A stretch of 64,000 nt of DNA from JAHDNZ01 sp036721855 (GTDB lineage Bacteria; Bacillota; DTU065): positions 1 through 64,000 of the forward strand of contig DAIMKF010000003.1 of assembly GCA_036721855.1 (NCBI GenBank). The letters run 5' to 3'. A model generated the notes under the pieces. That model was not told the DNA's origin. It ran no database searches and saw only the letters and a program-made list of their open reading frames with translations. Both the position numbers and the translations under genes were made by a program. The number at the start of each line of letters is the position of its first letter. Within the stretch, counting starts at the first letter, position 1. Of this stretch, positions 41,888 to 49,655 are shown piece by piece.

Positions 41888-43273
41888 TTGCGCAGATTAA
41901 ATTACCTGATTTTAATTCTGGTACTAATCCTTTCTGTTACTACTTTGGCTTTTGATGTTTATACCCAAGATTTTTCTGGTGGCATGCCGGAAGATTTTAA
42001 AGTTATTGAAGGCAAGTGGAAAGTGGAAGATGGTCGCTTAGTCGGTGAGAGCAGCTCAGGTTATGTCCAAGGCAGGGTTATCTTTGGACCAGAGCTGGAG
42101 GAATTTGTTTATTCTGTAGACGCTACTTTTCTTTCGGCTCTCAATAATAGTCGCTGGTTTTCCATATTCTTTAGGGCAACCCCAAACGGCATGGCCCCTT
42201 ATCACATGTTTACCATTCGACAAAACGCTACGGCCAGTAATGGCACGGAGCTTGCTTTTAGAGAACCGGGAGGCAACTGGGATGTAAGGAGAACCAAAGC
42301 TTATAAAAGACAATTTAGGATAGGTGAGACTTACCGCATTAAAGTGGCGGTTACCGGAGATTATTTCTTTTACTTTATTAACGACGAGTTGCAATTTGCT
42401 GCTTATGAAAAAGGTTTTCGTAAAGACGGTGTTTTTGGCTTACATGTAAACGGCTGTAAGGTAGCCTTTGATAATATTAAGATTGAGCCATACAACAAAG
42501 AAGAGTTTCTAGAACTGGAGGGGGAAGTTGCCATGGAATCTAGCCCCATTTTTCCAAGAATCGTAGCTCACAGAGGGAATTCTTCAGTAGCACCCGAAAA
42601 CACTTTGGCGGCTATAAAATCTGCCATCGAAGTCGGTGCCGATCAGATCGAAATAGATGTCCATATGACTAAAGACGGCGAAATTGTGCTCATGCATGAC
42701 GGTACAGTAGATCGTACCACCAATGGCCGAGGCTATATTTCCCAGATGACCCTAGAAGAGATTAAAGCTCTTGATGCTGGCAGTAAAAAGTCAGCTATCT
42801 ATAAAGGTGAACCGGTTCCAACCCTTAAAGAAGCTCTTATGGAAGTAAAAGGCAAGGCTCGTCTGGTGATTGAAATCAAAGCGACCGGCATCGAAGAGAA
42901 GGTAGTGGAGATTGTCGATGAGCTAAAAATGAGAAAAGAAGTGGCCATTATTTCTTTTAATGCCTATAGTATTAAGAAAGTAGGCGATATTGCCCCGGAC
43001 ATTCCTGCCGCTATCCTTATCGGCAGCGCTGCCGATTACAAAGAAATCGAAAGAATAGCCAAATCTGCCAACACTAGAATTCTCGATCTGGCCCATCCGT
43101 TAATTGATAATAAGACCGCAGCCTATTTTCTCGATCGCGGTTATGCTCTTTGGGCTTGGACTGTAGATAATAAAGAGATCATGCAACAGATGAAAGACAG
43201 AGGTGTCTCTTTGATTACTACTAATGTCCCGGCTACGGCTTTAAGTGCGCTTAGAGTGCAAAAACAAGATTAA
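41888..43273 (+). CDS. secreted glycerophosphodiester phosphodiesterase with LamG-like domain, element cargo
   Basis: About 461 residues. A signal peptide or anchor is at residues 1-22 (MRRLNYLILILVLILSVTTLAF). A jelly-roll, LamG-like domain is at about 24-205 (DFSGGMPEDFKVIEGKWKVEDG…). The GDPD barrel is at about 220-460 with RIVAHRGNSSVAPENT, EIDVHMTKDGEIVLMHD and EIKATG, giving the His/Glu/Asp metal and catalytic residues. It cleaves glycerophosphodiesters such as phospholipid head groups or teichoic acids. The start is TTG 41888 eight bases behind GAGGAGG; ATG 41864 overlaps no ribosome site. It lies wholly inside the sigK element, so it would be lost from the mother cell on excision. Confidence 0.87.
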   Translation: MRRLNYLILILVLILSVTTLAFDVYTQDFSGGMPEDFKVIEGKWKVEDGRLVGESSSGYVQGRVIFGPELEEFVYSVDATFLSALNNSRWFSIFFRATPNGMAPYHMFTIRQNATASNGTELAFREPGGNWDVRRTKAYKRQFRIGETYRIKVAVTGDYFFYFINDELQFAAYEKGFRKDGVFGLHVNGCKVAFDNIKIEPYNKEEFLELEGEVAMESSPIFPRIVAHRGNSSVAPENTLAAIKSAIEVGADQIEIDVHMTKDGEIVLMHDGTVDRTTNGRGYISQMTLEEIKALDAGSKKSAIYKGEPVPTLKEALMEVKGKARLVIEIKATGIEEKVVEIVDELKMRKEVAIISFNAYSIKKVGDIAPDIPAAILIGSAADYKEIERIAKSANTRILDLAHPLIDNKTAAYFLDRGYALWAWTVDNKEIMQQMKDRGVSLITTNVPATALSALRVQKQD

Positions 43274-43308
43274 GTAAATCAAGAACTCATATAAAAAAAG
43301 GCTCATCG

Positions 43309-43345
43309 GACTTCTGAAGGCTAAGCTTTCAGAAGTCTTCTTTTA
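43309..43345 (+). terminator. terminator after the GDPD gene
   Basis: GACTTCTGAA pairs with TTCAGAAGTC around GGCTAAGCT and is followed by TTCTTTT. It separates the GDPD from the recombinase unit. Confidence 0.85.
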
Positions 43346-43385
43346 AGTTTAGTTTTAAACTATTTCGTTTCATTAAGCGAGGACT

Positions 43386-43414
43386 GGCATTAGATGGGAG
43401 CTTTTGCATAGGTT
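43386..43414 (+). promoter_or_regulatory. candidate sigma-E-like promoter of the recombinase unit
   Basis: GGCATTA (43386-43392), a 14-bp spacer and CATAGGTT (43407-43414) resemble the sigma-E pattern (about 5 of 7 and 6 of 8 matches). Sporulation control of the recombinase would fit its job. The match is imperfect. Confidence 0.35.
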
Positions 43415-43432
43415 TTCTAGGGGGGGATTTTC

Positions 43433-43618
43433 ATGAAAATCACCTGGATTACCATTGAAAATAAGGACCAGGCCCAAAGAGCCTGGTCCTTATTTACAGA
43501 AAAGTTTCTAAAGGAGGAGACTGATGAAAGCTCTAGTCTATACCAGAGTAAGCACCCAGGGACAAAAAGGAGGTTACAGCCTAGAGACACAAAAGGAAGC
43601 CTGTCTAAAAAAGGCTGA
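43433..43618 (+). CDS. small ORF upstream of and overlapping the recombinase gene
   Basis: A 61-codon ORF starting MKITWITIENKDQAQRAWSLF and becoming basic at its end. Its ATG follows AGGGGGGG at good spacing, and its last 95 bases overlap the recombinase gene in another frame. The first 38 residues look protein-like and the overlap part less so. Its place directly before the recombinase makes it a candidate recombination directionality factor. No family is recognised, and a leader peptide is the alternative. Confidence 0.4.
   Translation: MKITWITIENKDQAQRAWSLFTEKFLKEETDESSSLYQSKHPGTKRRLQPRDTKGSLSKKG
43461..43493 (+). repeat. 13-bp perfect stem-loop before the recombinase gene
   Basis: ATAAGGACCAGGC (43461-43473) pairs with GCCTGGTCCTTAT (43481-43493) around CCAAAGA. 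It lies within the small ORF and 30 bp before the recombinase start. No T-run follows, so an attenuator or a protein-binding site is more likely than a terminator. Confidence 0.75.
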
Positions 43619-44873
43619 AGAACTAGGTGCCAAAGAGATAATCTACCTCGAAGATACCTATACCGGTATGGAAATAGAAAGGCCGGCACTAGCTACCCTA
43701 AGAGAGTTAGCCTTAAAAAAGGCCATCGATCTGATTGTTATCTACGATCCCGATCGCTTAAGTCGTAATCTTTTCGATCTGCTTTTATTGACAAGCGAAA
43801 TAGATAAATGCCAGGTGGAATTGGCTTTTGTTAACTTTAGCTGGGAAAGTACGCCTCTGGGGAAACTTTTTTTAGAGCTTAGAGGTGCCATTGCTGAGTT
43901 TGAACATGCTTTAATCCGAGAACGTACTTTAAGAGGCAAACGTAAAAAAGCCGAAGCCGGCAGCCTCCCTAGTTTTGTAAAACCTTATGGATATCGATTT
44001 GATCGGGAGACAGATTCACTTATGATAGTAGATTTTGAAGCTAAAGTGGTAGAGTATATCTTTTTAGAATACCTCAAAGGTTTTGATAGTGGTATGAGTC
44101 TGGCAAAAAAACTCAATCAAAAACAAATTAAGGCACCTTGGGGGAAGAACTGGCATGCTTCCACAGTGCTTAGGATATTATCTAACCCCACATATTTAGG
44201 GGTTTTAGATGTCGGGGGTATAGCTGTTGAAGTCCCTCAGATAATTCAAAACGAGGTTTTTCTTAATGCCCAAAAGCAAAAAGAGAGCAATAAAAAAACA
44301 GCCAAGAGAAAAACCAAAAATGAATATCTCTTGCAAAACCAGCTCTATTGCCATTTATGTGGGGCAAAAATAAAGGTAAACAGTCATTATGTACGTGGAA
44401 AATGTTATTCTTACTACATCTGTTCTGGGCAGAGACAAAAAAAATGCCATTTAAGACCATATTCAACAGTTAAATTGGATAACCTAATCTGGAAGGAATT
44501 CATTTTTCGTTTTGAAAATAAATTACCTGAGTTTATGCAACATGAAAAGAAAAGACAGCAAGATAATTTACAAGCAGAGTTTATAAAAAGGGAAAATGAG
44601 CTACAAGCTCTTCATAACAAAGAGAAAAAACTTTTAGGATATCTTCTTTCCGATATTATTAAAGACAATATATACAGGGAAGAACAGCAAAATGTAGAAA
44701 TAAAGATTGAGAATCTCAATAAAGAATTAGCTGCTTTAAGTATAAAAGTTGAGACTGAAATAGCTATCGCCAAACCGATTCTAAATGACAAATCTAAAAA
44801 GCAAACTTTAGAACTATTTATCGATAAGATTGAGCTAGCAACTGATGAGGTTTTAATTTATGCTTTGCTTTAA
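43524..44873 (+). CDS. large serine recombinase of the sigK element
   Basis: A 449-residue large serine recombinase. The resolvase domain is at residues 1-140 with catalytic S10 in YTRVSTQGQ, arginines in YDPDRLSRNLFDL, and the E helix FEHALIRERTLRGKRKKAEAG. The recombinase domain is at about 150-255 (PYGYRF…ILSNPTYLGV). The zinc ribbon has C276-HLC279 and a second pair in CSGQRQKKC. A coiled coil lies at about 345-420. It should cut attL and attR around the shared GA dinucleotide and rebuild sigK. ATG 43524 follows AAAGGAGGAGAC. Its stop abuts the attR arm. Confidence 0.93.
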   Translation: MKALVYTRVSTQGQKGGYSLETQKEACLKKAEELGAKEIIYLEDTYTGMEIERPALATLRELALKKAIDLIVIYDPDRLSRNLFDLLLLTSEIDKCQVELAFVNFSWESTPLGKLFLELRGAIAEFEHALIRERTLRGKRKKAEAGSLPSFVKPYGYRFDRETDSLMIVDFEAKVVEYIFLEYLKGFDSGMSLAKKLNQKQIKAPWGKNWHASTVLRILSNPTYLGVLDVGGIAVEVPQIIQNEVFLNAQKQKESNKKTAKRKTKNEYLLQNQLYCHLCGAKIKVNSHYVRGKCYSYYICSGQRQKKCHLRPYSTVKLDNLIWKEFIFRFENKLPEFMQHEKKRQQDNLQAEFIKRENELQALHNKEKKLLGYLLSDIIKDNIYREEQQNVEIKIENLNKELAALSIKVETEIAIAKPILNDKSKKQTLELFIDKIELATDEVLIYALL

Positions 44874-44877
44874 CAGA

Positions 44878-44905
44878 TTTGTGTTTTGCAAACCAGCCAT
44901 TGAAA
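44878..44905 (+). other. right attachment site (attR) of the sigK element
   Basis: TTTGTGTTTTGCAAAC (44878-44893), four bases, then the core CATTGAAA (44898-44905). With the left arm at 41770-41785 it forms an attP with 15 of 16 matched inverted-repeat positions centred between G44902 and A44903. Confidence 0.85.
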
Positions 44906-44958
44906 AGAGGGCGATTGGCAAAATTCAAAAAGCTATGCTTTTAGATGGCTATAGGTAG
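44899..44958 (+). CDS. sigK: 3' part of split sigK (C-terminus of sigma-K)
   Basis: The frame from 44899 reads IEKRAIGKIQKAMLLDGYR and ends in TAG (44956-44958). IEKRA…KI is the normal continuation of SYVSRIE in sigma-K region 4. There is no start codon or ribosome site of its own, so it is meaningful only after excision of the element. Its phase agrees exactly with that of the 5' part across the core. Confidence 0.92.
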   Translation: MEKRAIGKIQKAMLLDGYR

Positions 44959-44970
44959 AAGGAGGAAGAT

Positions 44971-45522
44971 ATGCGCGAGCATTTAATACCAAAGAAATGG
45001 TATAAGCGGTTGTGGCATATTCCAGTAACAGAACTGGTAAACAATGGTATCAAAGGGGTTATAGTGGATTTAGATAACACTCTTGTCCCCTGGCGCGAGG
45101 AAGTTTCAGCAGCCTCGGATAAACTGCTTAAGTGGCTTGAGGGCTTAAAAAAGGCTGGGCTTGATATCTGTATAGTCTCCAATGGAGGGAGCAGCAGAGT
45201 GAGTCGCTTTGCTGGAAAATTAGATGTCAAGTATGTGGCAGGTATTCCCAAGCCACGCCGCACTCCATTTAAAAAAGCCATGGAATTAATGGGTACAAGC
45301 CCTAAAGAAACAGCTGTAATCGGAGATCAGCTCTTTACCGATATTTTGGGGGGTAATCGCAGCGGTTGCTATACTATTTTAGTAACCCCCCAAGCAAAAA
45401 AAGAGTTCTTTACTACCAGGCTTATTAGAGTGTTAGAAAGGAAAATAAAAACCCGGTTGGAATTACAGGGGGTTTTCCCGAAACAGATCTCTGGCAGGGG
45501 GGATAGGGATGAGGACTTGTAA
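44971..45522 (+). CDS. yqeG: YqeG family HAD-type phosphatase
   Basis: A 183-residue HAD-superfamily IIIA phosphatase. Motif I is VDLDNTLVPW (residues 32-41), motif II IVSNGG (67-72) and motif III with GDQLFTDILGG (about 110-120). The physiological substrate is unknown; relatives act on phosphatidylglycerophosphate (PGP phosphatase), so a lipid role is possible. The ATG is 13 bp after the sigK stop, behind AAGGAGGAAG. It overlaps yqeH by 14 bases. Confidence 0.9.
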   Translation: MREHLIPKKWYKRLWHIPVTELVNNGIKGVIVDLDNTLVPWREEVSAASDKLLKWLEGLKKAGLDICIVSNGGSSRVSRFAGKLDVKYVAGIPKPRRTPFKKAMELMGTSPKETAVIGDQLFTDILGGNRSGCYTILVTPQAKKEFFTTRLIRVLERKIKTRLELQGVFPKQISGRGDRDEDL

Positions 45523-46579
45523 AGGCTGTGGAATTGGAATTCAAAAAGATGACCCCCAAAAGCCCGGTTTTGTCCCTGAAAAGATCTTTGACCAAGCTGA
45601 GGTTTGCCAACGCTGCTACAGATTAGTTCATTATGGTGATCTAAAGCCATCTCTGCTAGATAAAGATAGTTACAAACAGGCTGTAAAAGAAGCTTTAGAC
45701 CGGGCAGATACTGTTTTTTTAGTGCTGGATATTATTGATTTTGAGTCTAGCCTGCAACCGGAATTTGATAAATTGCTTAGAAAAAAACACATTATAGGTG
45801 TAGTTACTAAAATTGATCTCTTGCCACCTATTACTTCAGCTAAAGAAGCCTTAGCCTGGGCTAAAAAGCGTTTGCCTTATCCTGATAATTTTGTGGCAGT
45901 TAGCGGTAAAAAGGGCTGGGGAATTGATGAGCTTTCCAAGTTAAGAGGCCAGGTGACAGCGGTGGTAGGAACAACAAATTCCGGCAAATCTACACTCGTT
46001 AATAAACTGGTAAATGAAGCAACTCCAACAGTTTCAGTAGCTTTTGGTACCACCTTAAACAATCTGTTTTTTACCGATTCTAAAGGAGTTATTATCGATA
46101 CTCCCGGTCTTTGGCCTCAGGGAAGACTGTTAGAACTCTTATGTTTAGACTGTGCGAGTTCTCTGGTACCTGATAAAAAAATGGTTAGTAAACTTTTTGA
46201 ACTAAAAGAAGGACAAGGTATTACTTTGGGAGGACTAGTTTACCTAAATCTAAGAAGTGAGAAGCCTATACTGGCTATTGCCTTTGTTCCGGAAAGTATC
46301 GAGGTTAATAGAGTAAATAAGGATAAAGCCAAAAGTTACTTAGAACACTATGCCAAGGTAAAAAGCCCCCCTTGCTCTTTGTGCCAAAAAAGTTTAACCT
46401 TTGAAAAAAAAGATGTGAGAATCGGCAATGAAGATTTGGTAATACCAGGCCTGGGCTGGGTTTCTTTTCGTCATACTCCTGCGGCTTTGGAAGTAATTGC
46501 TCCGGCCGGTTTGAGTCTGACTAAACGCGCACCTCTTATCGGACCAAAAAACAAGGTTAATAAAAGACCTAGTCTATAA
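45509..46579 (+). CDS. yqeH: ribosome biogenesis GTPase YqeH
   Basis: A 356-residue circularly permuted GTPase for 30S assembly. The zinc finger CKGCGIGIQ…CQRCY is at residues 4-34. The permuted order is G4 VVTKIDLL (about 97), then G1 GTTNSGKSTLVNKL (about 155) and G3 DTPGLWP (about 198). A second Cys pair, CSLCQK, is near 290. It overlaps yqeG, as in Bacillus, where aroE, yhbY and nadD follow; here the cluster is broken and aroE is 3 kb away. Confidence 0.94.
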   Translation: MRTCKGCGIGIQKDDPQKPGFVPEKIFDQAEVCQRCYRLVHYGDLKPSLLDKDSYKQAVKEALDRADTVFLVLDIIDFESSLQPEFDKLLRKKHIIGVVTKIDLLPPITSAKEALAWAKKRLPYPDNFVAVSGKKGWGIDELSKLRGQVTAVVGTTNSGKSTLVNKLVNEATPTVSVAFGTTLNNLFFTDSKGVIIDTPGLWPQGRLLELLCLDCASSLVPDKKMVSKLFELKEGQGITLGGLVYLNLRSEKPILAIAFVPESIEVNRVNKDKAKSYLEHYAKVKSPPCSLCQKSLTFEKKDVRIGNEDLVIPGLGWVSFRHTPAALEVIAPAGLSLTKRAPLIGPKNKVNKRPSL

Positions 46580-46682
46580 AAGACATAAATGTCTAAAATT
46601 GTTTGCAGTGATACTTTAGCGACCTTTTTCGTAGAATAGATCTAACTAGATGGTTGGCTTGATGAAATAAGGAGGAGTTTAC

Positions 46683-46796
46683 ATTCTTTTAGTTAAAACA
46701 TTGTGTCAACTACAAGGGTCGGTTCTAAAGTCGCTTAGAGTTTTTTCTAAGGAAATTAAACAAACCCATCTGGTAGGTTACCGTATTCTAGATTAG
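46683..46796 (+). CDS. possible 37-residue ORF with an ATT start upstream of tldD
   Basis: GGAGGAG (46671-46677) is followed at working distance by ATT (46683), not by a normal start. The frame reads on for 37 codons (…LLVKTLCQLQGSVLKSLRVF…) to TAG at 46794-46796. An in-frame TTG at codon 7 has no ribosome site. It may be a decayed gene or a real small peptide; the evidence is weak. Confidence 0.2.
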   Translation: MLLVKTLCQLQGSVLKSLRVFSKEIKQTHLVGYRILD

Positions 46797-46865
46797 GGAC
46801 TAATTACTAGTAATAATGGCATGGAGATAGTTTTACATTTTCAGGAACTCTGAGGAGGTTATCGA

Positions 46866-48269
46866 GTGGATATTTTCGGATTGAGCAATGAAGAGATTAA
46901 ACAGATCCTAACCACCGCACTATCAGGTGGTGGTGATTTTGCTGATCTTTATCTCGAATACAAGGAAGTTACAGGTGTGGTATGTGAGGAAGATCGCATT
47001 GAAAATATTACTACCGGGGTAGACCAGGGAGCAGGTATTAGGCTTATCGAGGAGGACCGCTCGCTTTATATTCAAACCAATGACCTCTCCTTAGAAGGTC
47101 TATTAAAAGCAGCTCGAGATATAGCTCTGGCCAATGGCAAACAAAAGCAGAAAGAGATTAAAGAGTTTTCACATCAGAAACTGCAATCTACTCAAGTAAA
47201 GGAAGATCCCAAAACAGTGCCGATCAGTGAAAAAACCGCTGTGGTCATGGCTGCCAATAATGTGGCTAGAAGTTATTCGGAGAAGGTAGTACAGGTAACT
47301 GTAAGTTATGTGGATACCAAAAAAGATATCCTTGTTGCTAACTCAGAAGGTGCTTGGAGTAAAGAAGAGCGGATTTCAACTAGGTTTTCTATCAATGTAG
47401 TGGCCAGAGACAAAGATGTCGTTCAGACTGGCTTCGAATCCCAAGGTGGTATCTGTGGCTTTGAAGTGGCCAGAGAAAATGCTGAAAAGCTCGCTCAAAC
47501 AGCAGCAAAAAGAGCTGTAAAGATGCTTTCGGCCAAACCCGCACCTGCCGGGAAAATGCCGGTGGTTATGAGCTCTAAAGCCGGTGGAACTATGGTGCAT
47601 GAAGCTTGTGGGCATGGACTCGAAGGCGATTTAATTTACCATGGTATGAGCGTTTATGCTGGAAAACTCAACCAGGTTGTGGCCTCAAAGAAGGTGACGG
47701 TTATAGATGATGCTACCATGAACGGTCGCTATGGTTACTTTGCTTATGATGATGAAGGTACACCTGCTGAAAAAACCGTGCTTATTGAAAACGGAGTTCT
47801 CAAACAATACATGACCGATCTCTACTATGCTAAGAAGTTGGGTTTGAAACCTACCGGAAATGGCAGAAGAGAATCTTACAGCTATAAACCGATTCCCCGT
47901 ATGAGTAATACCTATATCGCACCTGGTGAAGATGATCCTGATGAAATAATCAGTTCCACTCAAAAAGGCCTTCTGGTAACAAGAATGGGCGGTGGACAGG
48001 TAAATACCACTAACGGTGATTTTGTCTTCGATGTAGCCGAGGGTTATCTTATTGAAAACGGTCAGCTTGGCAGTCTTGTACGTGGGGCTACCTTAATAGG
48101 CAATGGCCCCCAGGTTTTAAATGATATAGAGATGGTAGGCCATGATTTGGGATTTTCGCTTGGTACCTGTGGTAAGGATGGGCAGGGGGTTCCGATAGCT
48201 GATGCTCAACCGACAATTAAAATTAAAAGCCTTACCATAGGTGGCCTGATTGAGGAGGGAGAAAAATGA
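46866..48269 (+). CDS. tldD: TldD family metalloprotease subunit
   Basis: A 467-residue TldD. The metalloprotease motif HEACGH is at residues 245-250 inside MVHEACGHGLEGDLIY, and a further metal ligand region includes GTCGKDGQGVPIADAQPT near the C-terminus. TldD and TldE form a heterodimer that degrades unfolded peptides and, in enteric bacteria, processes microcin B17 and antitoxin CcdA. The GTG start follows TGAGGAGGTTATCGA. It overlaps tldE by four bases. Confidence 0.95.
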   Translation: MDIFGLSNEEIKQILTTALSGGGDFADLYLEYKEVTGVVCEEDRIENITTGVDQGAGIRLIEEDRSLYIQTNDLSLEGLLKAARDIALANGKQKQKEIKEFSHQKLQSTQVKEDPKTVPISEKTAVVMAANNVARSYSEKVVQVTVSYVDTKKDILVANSEGAWSKEERISTRFSINVVARDKDVVQTGFESQGGICGFEVARENAEKLAQTAAKRAVKMLSAKPAPAGKMPVVMSSKAGGTMVHEACGHGLEGDLIYHGMSVYAGKLNQVVASKKVTVIDDATMNGRYGYFAYDDEGTPAEKTVLIENGVLKQYMTDLYYAKKLGLKPTGNGRRESYSYKPIPRMSNTYIAPGEDDPDEIISSTQKGLLVTRMGGGQVNTTNGDFVFDVAEGYLIENGQLGSLVRGATLIGNGPQVLNDIEMVGHDLGFSLGTCGKDGQGVPIADAQPTIKIKSLTIGGLIEEGEK

Positions 48270-49585
48270 AACTAACCGATCTTAAAGAGGTTGCTCTAAA
48301 AGCTCCTCAACTAGGCGCCAAAGCTGAGATCTTTGTGATGCGAGGTCAAGCGACTGAGCTGATTGTTTCCAATCAAAAGCTTGAAAGCCTGGATAAGAAA
48401 AACACCCAAGGCGTAGGGGTAAGAGCTCTGGTTGGCGAGAGGATGGGTTTTGCATTTAGTACCGACTTGAGTTTGGATAGTGTTAAGGAAACTTTAGATA
48501 AATCCATCGAAAATGCTAAAGTTACCGCACCGGATAAGTATAATATTTTGCCTCCGGCTAATATAGCCCTGGGAGAGAGAGAAACCCTGGCTGAGGTAAG
48601 CTTTGAAGAAAAGTTAGCTCAAGCTATGCTGGCTGAAAAAGTGGCTAAAGAATACGATTCTAGAATTGTAAAGGTACAGCGTTCAGCTTACGGAGATTCT
48701 TTGGCCGAGATAATGATTGCCAGCAGTGAAGGTGTTTTAAGCGAATACACCAGTTCGTTTTATCATGCCTATGTACTCTCTTTAGCTGAAGAAGACAGCC
48801 AAAGGGAAGAAGGCTATGCTTTTGATGTGGTACGCAAATTTAATAAGCTAAACTTCCGTAATTTAGGTGAAGAAGCGGCAGACAAAGCAGTCTCTATGCT
48901 AGGAGCAAGGCCAATTGTATCAGAGAGACTACCTTTAATTCTCGACCGAGAAGTGGCTGCAGATATCCTGAGAGTTTTAGCTAGTATTCTTTCGGCTAAA
49001 GCGGTAATTAAGAAAAAATCTCTCTTTGCGGATAAAGTAGGTAAAAAAGTTGCTTCACCTTTGGTAACAATTATTGACGATGGTACTATGGAAGATGGCA
49101 TAGCTACGGCCATCGTTGATGATGAAGGTGTGGCCATGCAAAGGACTGTTCTGGTTGACAGCGGAGTTTTACTGGGCTTTTACCACAATAGTTATACGGC
49201 GAACCGCCTGAAAACGGCTTCCACAGGCAACGGTGTTAAAGCCGGAGTCAAAGCAAGTGTAGGCTGTGGACCTACAAATATCTATTTTCAACCAGGCCTT
49301 TCTTCTAAAGAAGAGATGATTGATTCTCTAAGACGTGGTCTTTTAATCAACAATGTCATGGGACTACACACCGCCAATCCAATCTCTGGAGATTTTTCTC
49401 TCGGAGCTTCAGGATTTTTAATAGAAGATGGGAAATTAGTAAGACCGGTTCGGGGAATAACTATAGCCGGAAATTTGCTGGCTCTTCTTTCTAAGGTAAC
49501 CCGTGTCGGAAGTGACCTGAGAATGTATGGTTCTACAGGCGCTCCAACTCTGCTGGTAGATGGTATCAGTGTTAGCGGAGAATAA
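48266..49585 (+). CDS. tldE: TldE/PmbA family protein
   Basis: A 439-residue TldE/PmbA, the non-catalytic partner of TldD (no HExxxH motif; the equivalent region reads PLILDREVAADILR). It begins in the ATGA overlap with tldD behind GAGGAGGGAG. The C-terminal GNLLALLSKVTRVGSDLRMYGSTGAPTLLVDG is typical. A strong terminator follows. Confidence 0.93.
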   Translation: MKLTDLKEVALKAPQLGAKAEIFVMRGQATELIVSNQKLESLDKKNTQGVGVRALVGERMGFAFSTDLSLDSVKETLDKSIENAKVTAPDKYNILPPANIALGERETLAEVSFEEKLAQAMLAEKVAKEYDSRIVKVQRSAYGDSLAEIMIASSEGVLSEYTSSFYHAYVLSLAEEDSQREEGYAFDVVRKFNKLNFRNLGEEAADKAVSMLGARPIVSERLPLILDREVAADILRVLASILSAKAVIKKKSLFADKVGKKVASPLVTIIDDGTMEDGIATAIVDDEGVAMQRTVLVDSGVLLGFYHNSYTANRLKTASTGNGVKAGVKASVGCGPTNIYFQPGLSSKEEMIDSLRRGLLINNVMGLHTANPISGDFSLGASGFLIEDGKLVRPVRGITIAGNLLALLSKVTRVGSDLRMYGSTGAPTLLVDGISVSGE

Positions 49586-49607
49586 AAAGGGCCCTAGGGC
49601 CCTTTTT
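49584..49607 (+). terminator. terminator of the tldD-tldE operon
   Basis: AAAAAGGGCCC and GGGCCCTTTTT flank TA, giving a near-perfect palindrome with a T-run in the distal arm. Confidence 0.92.
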
Positions 49608-49655
49608 ATTATGAAACCTTTTTACTAAAAGCTACGTAGAAGAGGAGGAAAACAG

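Larger units (their letters stand above)
41756..44905 (+). mobile_element. skin-like sigK-intervening element, about 3.14 kb
   Basis: The element is bounded by two copies of CATTGAAA (41756-41763 and 44898-44905), 3142 bp apart. It contains a GDPD gene, a 61-codon ORF and a large serine recombinase gene whose stop lies 25 bp from the right core. Precise recombination between the cores joins sigK codons …SYVSRIE to KRAIGKI… in frame. Skin elements of this kind are known in Bacillus subtilis and Clostridioides difficile and are far larger. The excision itself is inference; the split gene, cores and attP arms are seen directly. Confidence 0.93.

Noticed and set aside
43453..43460. Third CATTGAAA as an extra attachment site
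   Set aside because: It lacks the inverted arms; an 8-bp match is likely by chance in 3 kb of AT-rich DNA. It is noted only in the directionality-factor finding.
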